The translations under genes and the position numbers were made by a program. A DNA stretch of 64,000 nucleotides from Firmicutes bacterium CAG:24053_14. GTDB lineage: Bacteria > Bacillota > Clostridia > Oscillospirales > Oscillospiraceae. Numbering within the stretch: the first letter of the stretch is position 1; every line of letters starts with the position of its first letter. The stretch lies in contig MNSZ01000046.1 in the NCBI GenBank assembly GCA_001916715.1, forward strand, positions 1-64,000, in the 5' to 3' direction. The notes beneath the pieces are model-generated. The model had not been told where the DNA came from, did not search any database, and saw only the letters and a program-made list of their open reading frames with translations. This document shows, in pieces, positions 58,208 through 64,000 of the stretch.

Positions 58208-59338
58208 ATGGAAGTTTATCTTGATAATGCGGCAACGACGCGCGTTTGCCCCGAAGCCGCAGATATTGCGTACAAGGTCATGACCGAGTGCTACGGAAAC
58301 CCCAGCTCGACGCACACGAAAGGGCGCGAGGCCAAGACTTATCTCGACACTGCACGCTCGCAGATAGCCGCAGCCCTCGGCTGCTCGGCATCGGAGGTCT
58401 ATTTCACCTCCTGCGGCTCGGAAAGCGACGTTTGGGCAATAACAAAGGGCGCTGAGAGCATGTCCCGCCGCGGAAAGCACATAATTTCGTCCGCCGTTGA
58501 GCACGACGCCGTGCGCAAAACGCTTGAAGATCTGGGGGCTCGCGGCTTTGAAGTGACATACCTTGCCCCGGAAAAGGACGGGGCGATATCGGTCGAGTCG
58601 GTCAAAAACGCACTGCGCGAGGACACGATCCTCGTCACGCTCATGATGGTAAACAACGAGACCGGCGGCATTACCGACATTGCAGGCATTGCAAAAATGC
58701 TCAAGGCCGAAGGCTCAAAGGCGCTTTTGCACACCGACGCCGTTCAGGGCTTCATGAAGGTGCCGTTTTCCGCAAAAAAGCTCGGCGCGGACATGATAAG
58801 CATCAGCGGCCACAAAATTCACGCGCCGAAGGGCATAGGCGCATTGTATATCAAAACAGGGGTCAAAATCAAGCCCCTCATTCGCGGCGGCGCCCAGGAG
58901 AGCGGAATGCGCGCCGGAACCGAGGCCATGCCGCAGATAGCCGCCTTCGGCAAGGCGGCCGAGATCGCCTTTGCCGGCATGCAGGATAATTGTGAAAAGA
59001 TGGCGCGGCTGCGCGCCCTCGCGGCCGACAGGCTCTGCGCCGATATTCCCGAGGCGCTTATCATCGGCGGCGGCGCTCCGCACATTCTCAGCGTATCGCT
59101 CCCCGGCTGGCGCAGCGAGGTGCTCATGAACTTTCTCGAAGCCGAAAGCATCTATGTTTCAAGAAGCTCGGCCTGCAAAAAGGGCGGGCGCAGTCATGTG
59201 CTCGAGGCAATGCACCTCCCGGCGCAGGTGATCGACGGCGCGATCAGGATAAGCTTTTCGCGATACAGCACCGAGGACGACGTTCTTGCCCTGTGCTCGG
59301 CGCTAAAGCGCGCGCACGATACTCTTGCGCACAGATAA
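58208..59338 (+). CDS. Cysteine desulfurase (NifS/IscS-like)
   Basis: 376 residues. YLDNAATTRVCPEA start, HTDAVQGF, PLP lysine in SISGHKIHAPKG, and catalytic Cys in the loop SRSSACKKGG. Mobilises sulfur from cysteine for Fe-S clusters or thio-modified tRNA. Divergent from mtaB by only 27 bp, so the two share a promoter region; a link to the sulfur chemistry of tRNA is plausible. No iscU/thiI follows. Confidence 0.9.
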   Translation: MEVYLDNAATTRVCPEAADIAYKVMTECYGNPSSTHTKGREAKTYLDTARSQIAAALGCSASEVYFTSCGSESDVWAITKGAESMSRRGKHIISSAVEHDAVRKTLEDLGARGFEVTYLAPEKDGAISVESVKNALREDTILVTLMMVNNETGGITDIAGIAKMLKAEGSKALLHTDAVQGFMKVPFSAKKLGADMISISGHKIHAPKGIGALYIKTGVKIKPLIRGGAQESGMRAGTEAMPQIAAFGKAAEIAFAGMQDNCEKMARLRALAADRLCADIPEALIIGGGAPHILSVSLPGWRSEVLMNFLEAESIYVSRSSACKKGGRSHVLEAMHLPAQVIDGAIRISFSRYSTEDDVLALCSALKRAHDTLAHR

Positions 59339-59350
59339 ATTCAAAATTTC

Positions 59351-59382
59351 AAGGCTGCACGGTTTAGGTGCAGCCTTGTTTT
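59351..59382. terminator. Bidirectional terminator
   Basis: AAGGCTGCAC / GTGCAGCCTT 10-bp stem, 7-nt loop, T-run GTTTTTTT; two bases from the AI-2E transporter stop on the other strand. Confidence 0.88.
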
Positions 59383-59383
59383 T

Positions 59384-60727
59384 TTACTTCTTATTTTCCT
59401 GCTTTGCTTCGGTTTTTTCGGCAGGCTTTACTCTGCGCTTCGGAACAAGCTCCAGAGTTTCGGGGTCGATATAGTCAAGGTTCATATACGACTCGGCGTC
59501 AATCGGAAGATCGTGCTTTTTGAGCTTGCGGTTGACAACCATTTCAAGCGCCGTGTAGATAATGACAAAGGCCGGAACGCCAAGCAGCATGCCCCAGAAG
59601 CCGAAAATGCCGCCGAATATAACGATCGAAAACAGCACCCAGAAGCCGTTTATGCCGATGGAGGTTCCGAGTATCTTCGGGCCGATGACGTTGCCGTCAA
59701 GCTGCTGGAGGATGAACACGAAGATAACAAACCACAGGCACATTTTCGGATCGACCAGCAGTATCAGCAGCGCCGAGGGGATCGCACCGATAAACGGGCC
59801 GAAGAACGGGATGATGTTCGTAACGCCGACGATGACCGAAATAAGCAGTGCATACGGCATTTTCAGTATCACACAGCCTATGTAGCACAGCACGCCGATT
59901 ATCGCGCTGTCGAGCAGCTTGCCGCTTATAAAGCCCATGAACGTTTTGTCTGCAAAGCGCAGAGCCGACATGATGCGCTTTGCGCGCGCCGGGGAAAAGA
60001 TGCTGTAAAGTATCTTTCTGTAGTGGGCTATGAAAGGCTCCTTATTATAAAGTATATACACCGAAACTATTATGCCGATAACGACATTGTAAAGTCCCTT
60101 GAGGACATAGAAAACGCCGCTTGTTATGTTCGTTACGACGCTCTCCATGCTTGGCAGCAGCGTGTTCGTCGTCCATTTTGTCAGCGCATCGGTCAGGTTT
60201 CCGAAAATCTTCGTCGCGTACTGCTCGATCTCGGGATAGTCCTTGAGGAGATTGTCTATCGCCGAATACGCCGAGTCAAAATACGACGGGCTGTTTGTTA
60301 TGATGGCCGATATGCTGTCGTAAACCTGCGGAACGATGAGGTAAAACAGCGCGGTGATAAGCAGCAGCATGACGATCTCGGCGAGGATGAGCGCAAGCAC
60401 GCGCGGAAGCTTTGTTCCTGTTTTAAGGCGCGGCTTTGTTTTGTTTATGCGCAAAACAAGAGGCTTAAAAAGCTTGCGCTCGTAAAGCGTCATCGACGGG
60501 ATGAGAAGATAGGATATGACAAGACCCCATATAAACGGGCTTAGTATGCTCAGCAGCTTACCCAATGCATCTATGAGCTTTCCCATATAGTCAATGCCGA
60601 AATAAAACAGCACTCCGGCAGCGATCACCGCAAAAGCCGTAACGCCCCAGCCGATGTATTGGGAATATTTATTTTTTCTGTCCAATTCCCCACCCCCCTG
60701 TTCGGTAGCTTTGTGTTTCTTTTTCAA
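59384..60727 (-). CDS. AI-2E family transporter
   Basis: 447 residues, about eight helices, with the family motif GVTNIIPFFGPFIGAIPSALL and GPKILGTSIGINGFWVLFSI. AI-2E proteins include TqsA (autoinducer export) and sodium/proton antiporter-like members, so the solute is uncertain. Start: TTG 60727 is the longest; a TTG at 60682 is also possible. C-terminal tail of about 60 residues is charged and cytoplasmic. Confidence 0.85.
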   Translation of the reverse strand: MKKKHKATEQGGGELDRKNKYSQYIGWGVTAFAVIAAGVLFYFGIDYMGKLIDALGKLLSILSPFIWGLVISYLLIPSMTLYERKLFKPLVLRINKTKPRLKTGTKLPRVLALILAEIVMLLLITALFYLIVPQVYDSISAIITNSPSYFDSAYSAIDNLLKDYPEIEQYATKIFGNLTDALTKWTTNTLLPSMESVVTNITSGVFYVLKGLYNVVIGIIVSVYILYNKEPFIAHYRKILYSIFSPARAKRIMSALRFADKTFMGFISGKLLDSAIIGVLCYIGCVILKMPYALLISVIVGVTNIIPFFGPFIGAIPSALLILLVDPKMCLWFVIFVFILQQLDGNVIGPKILGTSIGINGFWVLFSIVIFGGIFGFWGMLLGVPAFVIIYTALEMVVNRKLKKHDLPIDAESYMNLDYIDPETLELVPKRRVKPAEKTEAKQENKK

Positions 60728-60978
60728 TATTACTATCTCTTTTCCTCAGCGTCAATATCTGCTCGAAATTTTTACGTTATGTTAACCTTTTTACCGAATA
60801 TACCTCTGTTTTAAATGTTGAAAACTATGTTGAAAATGTTCAAAACCCTTGATATACAATGCATTTTTCAATCTCAGACGTGCCGATGAGCATTCACATT
60901 TTGTCGAATAAAGCATAATCGTGCAACCTGCGCATTATTTTTGAGCACGAGCATAGGCTTTTAGCGGAGGGATGAGCT

Positions 60979-62028
60979 ATGAAAAAACTTCTGTGTGCTG
61001 CGCTGTGCATCGTCATGCTGACGAGTCCGGTATATGCGATAAATACGCTTACAGACGATGATATTGACATCTCCGCCCCGTCTGCAATACTCATGGAAAA
61101 GGTCACGGGCGAAGTGATATACGAGAAGAATTCTCACGAGCGCCTGCCGCCGGCAAGCGTTACGAAGGTCATGACCATGCTGCTGATCGTCGAGGCCGTC
61201 GAGCGCGGCGATATAAGCCTTGACGACACGGTCATAGCCTCGGAGCGCGCAGCATCCTTCGGCGGAAGCTGCGTTTTTCTCGAGGAGGGCGAAAAGATGA
61301 GCGTTCACGAAATGCTCAAGTGCATCTGCGTCGTTTCGGCAAACGACTGCGCCGTTGCGATGGCGGAGCACCTTTGCGGCTCGGAGCAGGCCTTCGTTGC
61401 GCGCATGAACGACCGCGCCCGCGAGCTTGGACTCAAGGATACCAATTTCAAAAACTGCACCGGCCTTTTCGAGGACGATGAGCACTACACCAGCGCATAT
61501 GATATCGCCGTCATGAGCCGCGAGCTTATCCGGCACGACATGATAAAGGACTATACGACGATATGGATGGATACGATACGCGGCGGCGAGTTCGGCCTTT
61601 CAAACACCAACAAGCTCGTTTACTACTACGACGGCTGCACGGGGCTGAAAACCGGCTTCACGGAAAAGGCCATGTACTGCCTTTCGGCCACCGCCGAGCG
61701 CGAGGGCGTGGAATATATAGCCGTTATCATGCACGCGGACACCATAGATAAGCGCAACAACGACGCAAAGGTTCTGTTGAGCTACGGCTTTGCAAACTAC
61801 CGGCTCATGCCGCTGCGCAGCCCCGATGTCCTGCCGCCGGTGCGCGTTACGCTCGGCAGTGCCGACAGCGTCCAGCCTGTTTATGACGGTGCGGAGGCCG
61901 CGCTTGTTCCCAAAAACGGCATAGGTGAGGTATCCTATGAGCTTGACCTGCCCGACACGCTGCCGGCGCCGGTCGAAAAGGGGCAGCAGATCGGCACTCT
62001 CCGCGTAGTATCCGACGGTAAGGGTTGA
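60979..62028 (+). CDS. dacF: D-alanyl-D-alanine carboxypeptidase, DacF-like
   Basis: 349 residues with signal peptide (MKKLLCAALCIVMLTSPVYA). Serine active site S60-V-T-K63 (PPASVTKVMT), SAN triad at 120-122, KTG triad in GLKTGFTEKA. The C-terminal PBP5-like domain is present, but a clear membrane anchor helix at the end is not seen. Trims pentapeptides in peptidoglycan; DacF homologues act in spore-cortex formation. Upstream region of 250 bp has no other gene. Confidence 0.9.
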   Translation: MKKLLCAALCIVMLTSPVYAINTLTDDDIDISAPSAILMEKVTGEVIYEKNSHERLPPASVTKVMTMLLIVEAVERGDISLDDTVIASERAASFGGSCVFLEEGEKMSVHEMLKCICVVSANDCAVAMAEHLCGSEQAFVARMNDRARELGLKDTNFKNCTGLFEDDEHYTSAYDIAVMSRELIRHDMIKDYTTIWMDTIRGGEFGLSNTNKLVYYYDGCTGLKTGFTEKAMYCLSATAEREGVEYIAVIMHADTIDKRNNDAKVLLSYGFANYRLMPLRSPDVLPPVRVTLGSADSVQPVYDGAEAALVPKNGIGEVSYELDLPDTLPAPVEKGQQIGTLRVVSDGKG

Positions 62029-62094
62029 TCGCCCCACTCATCCGCAAAATTTGCGTCAAATCAAGCTTGCAGCCACCACCTCGACACATTATCC

Positions 62095-62122
62095 TTGCTT
62101 TTTTATGCCTCCGGTGTATAAT
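62095..62122 (+). promoter_or_regulatory. Sigma-A promoter of pgi
   Basis: TTGCTT (62095-62100) and TATAAT (62117-62122) with 16-bp spacing, 36 bp before the ATG. Confidence 0.7.
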
Positions 62123-62157
62123 ATAAGATTATAAATTTATCACACGGAGGGGTAATC

Positions 62158-63432
62158 ATGGTCAAGGTTGATTTAACGGGAACTTCCGCGTTTTTCGATC
62201 CTGCGGAGCTTGATTTTGCGGCAGCCGCGGCGGCGCACAGAATGCTCGGCGACAAGTCCGGCGCAGGCAGCGAGTTTACCGGCTGGCTGGAGCTTCCCGA
62301 ACGCATACGCGACGGTGAGCTGAAGGCGATACTCTCGGCGGCGCAGCGCATACGCAGCCGCTCAAAGGCGCTTGTCGTTATCGGCATAGGCGGATCTTAT
62401 CTCGGCGCGCGCGGAGCGATCGAGCTTCTGCGCCCCATCCCCTCGGAAAACGACCCGAAGATATTCTTCATCGGCAACGGTCTTTCGCCCGACGCTCTGA
62501 ACGATACTCTCACCCAGCTCGGTGATATGGATTTCGATATAAACGTCATATCCAAATCCGGCACGACCCTTGAGCCGGCGCTTGCTTTCCGCGTTTTCAG
62601 AAAGCTTGCGCGCGAAAAATACGGCTCGGCCGCCAAAAAGCATATATTCGCGACCACGGACGCGCACCGCGGTGCGCTTAAGTCCCTCGCGGATGCCGAG
62701 GGCTGGGAGTGCTTCGTCGTTCCCGATGACGTCGGCGGACGATACAGCGTTCTGTCGGCCGTCGGTCTGCTTCCTATGGCGGTTGCCGGCATCGATATAA
62801 AGGCGGTCATAACCTCCGCCATATGTGCATTCAAGGAGCTTGACCTGCGCTCGCCCGAGAATCCGGCATGGCAGTACGCCGCAGCAAGGCAGTATCTCTA
62901 CGGTCACGGCCGCAGCATAGAGATCCTCGGCTGCTATGAGCCGTCGTTCCGCTTCATGGCCGAGTGGTGGAAGCAGCTTTACGGCGAGAGCGAGGGCAAA
63001 AACGGCATAGGCATCTTCCCTGCCTCCGTTGAATTCACCGCCGACCTGCACTCGATGGGTCAGTATATTCAGGACGGCCCGAGAACGCTGATGGAGACCG
63101 TTGTCAGCTTTGACAAGCCGCGCAGCAGCGTTGCCGTTCCGTTTGAAATGGGCGATCCGGACGGGCTTAACTACCTTGCGGGCAGGGACTATGCGGATAT
63201 CTGCCGCACGGCGCGCGACGCGGTGAAGGCAGCGCACATATCCGGTGGAGTTCCCAACATCGGCATAAGCGTTCCGGCGCGCGACGAAGCAGGCTTTGCC
63301 GACCTCGTATGCTTCTTTGAGCTTGCCTGCGCGATATCCGGCTACATGTCCGGGGTCAATCCCTTTGACCAGCCCGGCGTTGAGGCTTACAAAAAGAATA
63401 TGTTCAAGATGCTCGGCAAGCCCGGCACATGA
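62158..63432 (+). CDS. pgi: Glucose-6-phosphate isomerase
   Basis: 424 residues, slightly shorter than the usual 440-450. SIS fold motifs IGIGGSYLGARGAIE, ISKSGTTLEPALAFR, GGRYSVLSAVGLLPMAVAG, and the C-terminal GVEAYKKNMFKMLG. Interconverts glucose-6-phosphate and fructose-6-phosphate in glycolysis. Preceded by a GGAGGGG site. Confidence 0.95.
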   Translation: MVKVDLTGTSAFFDPAELDFAAAAAAHRMLGDKSGAGSEFTGWLELPERIRDGELKAILSAAQRIRSRSKALVVIGIGGSYLGARGAIELLRPIPSENDPKIFFIGNGLSPDALNDTLTQLGDMDFDINVISKSGTTLEPALAFRVFRKLAREKYGSAAKKHIFATTDAHRGALKSLADAEGWECFVVPDDVGGRYSVLSAVGLLPMAVAGIDIKAVITSAICAFKELDLRSPENPAWQYAAARQYLYGHGRSIEILGCYEPSFRFMAEWWKQLYGESEGKNGIGIFPASVEFTADLHSMGQYIQDGPRTLMETVVSFDKPRSSVAVPFEMGDPDGLNYLAGRDYADICRTARDAVKAAHISGGVPNIGISVPARDEAGFADLVCFFELACAISGYMSGVNPFDQPGVEAYKKNMFKMLGKPGT

Positions 63433-63436
63433 CGAT

Positions 63437-63467
63437 AAAGAGCACGGATTTTTCCGTGCTCTTTTCC
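63437..63467 (+). terminator. Terminator of pgi
   Basis: AAAGAGCACGG / CCGTGCTCTTTT stem with a 6-nt loop and T-run. Confidence 0.9.
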
Positions 63468-63583
63468 ATACTCTATTTATTATATTTTAATTCACACTTT
63501 TGCTCTTGCTTTGTATGCGGAAAAATGTTAATCTAAGCTCAAAGGAAAACTTCAACTTATAACTGAAAAGGAGAGTGGACAAA

Positions 63584-63997
63584 ATGGTTAAGTTGATCAT
63601 GGGTCTGAAGGGCAGCGGCAAGACAAAGCGTCTGGTCGAGCTCGTCCGCGAAGCTGTCGCAATGGAAAACGGCGACGTAGTCTGCATCGAAAAGGAAAAG
63701 AAGCTTACTTACGATATTCCTTATCAGGCTCGTCTTATCGAGGCCGGCTCTTATGACATCGGCTCTTATGAATTCATAAAGGGCTTTATCTGCGGCCTTC
63801 ATTCCGGCAACTATGACATAACCCATGTTTTTGTCGATAATTTCTATAAGATCGTCAGCAATAAGGATCCCGTTATGTTCGGCGAATTTCTTGATTGGCT
63901 CGAGGCCTTTTCCGAGAAAGAAAACATTGAATTTGTAATAAGTGTCACAACCGACCCTGATACGGTCGGTGAAGCGATCAAAAAATATATGATTTGA
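63584..63997 (+). CDS. Small P-loop ATP-binding protein, unknown function
   Basis: 137 residues from ATG 63584 (GGAGAG site). Walker A MGLKGSGKTKRL at residues 6-17, and a Walker-B-like HVFVDNFYKI near residue 80, give a minimal P-loop fold. Ends 3 bp before the window edge. The family is common in Clostridia as a hypothetical protein. An NTPase or regulatory role is possible; nothing more can be said. Confidence 0.75.
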   Translation: MVKLIMGLKGSGKTKRLVELVREAVAMENGDVVCIEKEKKLTYDIPYQARLIEAGSYDIGSYEFIKGFICGLHSGNYDITHVFVDNFYKIVSNKDPVMFGEFLDWLEAFSEKENIEFVISVTTDPDTVGEAIKKYMI

Positions 63998-64000
63998 ACA

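Noticed and set aside
58181..58504. Possible N-terminal extension of mtaB
   Set aside because: It runs into the divergent cysteine desulfurase gene and lacks conservation; the ATG at 58180 has a good ribosome site and the family's N-terminus.

Overview
The window looks like a chromosomal segment of an anaerobic, low-redox Clostridia bacterium, probably an Oscillospirales/Ruminococcaceae-type gut Firmicute. The basis is gene content: SpoVB-like flippase, S-layer-homology surface protein, ECF vitamin transporters, GntR and Crp/Fnr regulators, a flavodiiron O2/NO reductase, a tungsten aldehyde:ferredoxin oxidoreductase and dense polycistronic operons with Firmicute-type AGGAGG sites. The species cannot be named from the sequence alone.

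Region 1 (1 to about 12.7 kb) is AT-richer than the rest and is the right part of an integrative (ICE-like) element. It carries two ABC-transporter cassettes with their own regulators (a response regulator/histidine kinase set on the minus strand and a YtrA-type GntR set on the plus strand), a run of very small ORFs, a structured non-coding stretch with three tandem terminator hairpins, a methylase-like gene without a visible NPPY motif, a PP-loop/PAPS-reductase-like gene, a truncated NAD-dependent DNA ligase and a large serine recombinase. The ligase is cut off and joined to the out-of-frame tail of another gene, and no relaxase, coupling or mating-pore genes are seen, so the visible part looks decayed. 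The element ends just before 12.7 kb, inside the 5' part of a host membrane-protein gene of which only the tail remains.

Region 2 (12.8-34.7 kb) is GC-richer core genome: a nucleotidyltransferase/DegV operon, a Crp/Fnr regulator divergent from a flavodiiron protein fused to a flavin reductase and two rubredoxins, pssA, a CyuA/UPF0597 protein, coaX with an ECF S component (probably pantothenate), a GH13 glucosidase with a NimA-like flavoprotein, a 1.25-kilo-residue M14 peptidase with SLH anchors, a five-gene operon recJ-relA-dtd-MBL hydrolase-small membrane protein, and a HAD phosphatase.

Region 3 (34.7-41.8 kb) is a catabolic TRAP operon: FadR-type GntR regulator, split transketolase, DctP/DctQ/DctM, and a zinc alcohol/polyol dehydrogenase. 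The transketolase N-terminal gene is broken by a short deletion that removes the conserved thiamine-site GHPG segment and leaves an early stop.

Region 4 (41.8-46 kb) holds a SLOG protein, an FMN riboswitch with attenuator before ribU, a SpoVB-like flippase, a cytidylate-kinase-like protein and a 552-bp non-coding element with 24-bp terminal inverted repeats that sits inside the loop of a terminator hairpin.

Region 5 (46-54.5 kb) is a tungsten-enzyme island: TupABC tungstate transporter preceded by a structured leader that may be a Moco/Tuco riboswitch, then aldehyde:ferredoxin oxidoreductase with its ferredoxin and MoaD partner and two MoeA proteins. The tungstate-binding lipoprotein appears to be a circular permutation of the normal TupA fold.

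Region 6 (54.5-64 kb) is housekeeping: serA-serC, mtaB, a cysteine desulfurase, an AI-2E family transporter, a DacF-type carboxypeptidase, glucose-6-phosphate isomerase and a small P-loop protein.
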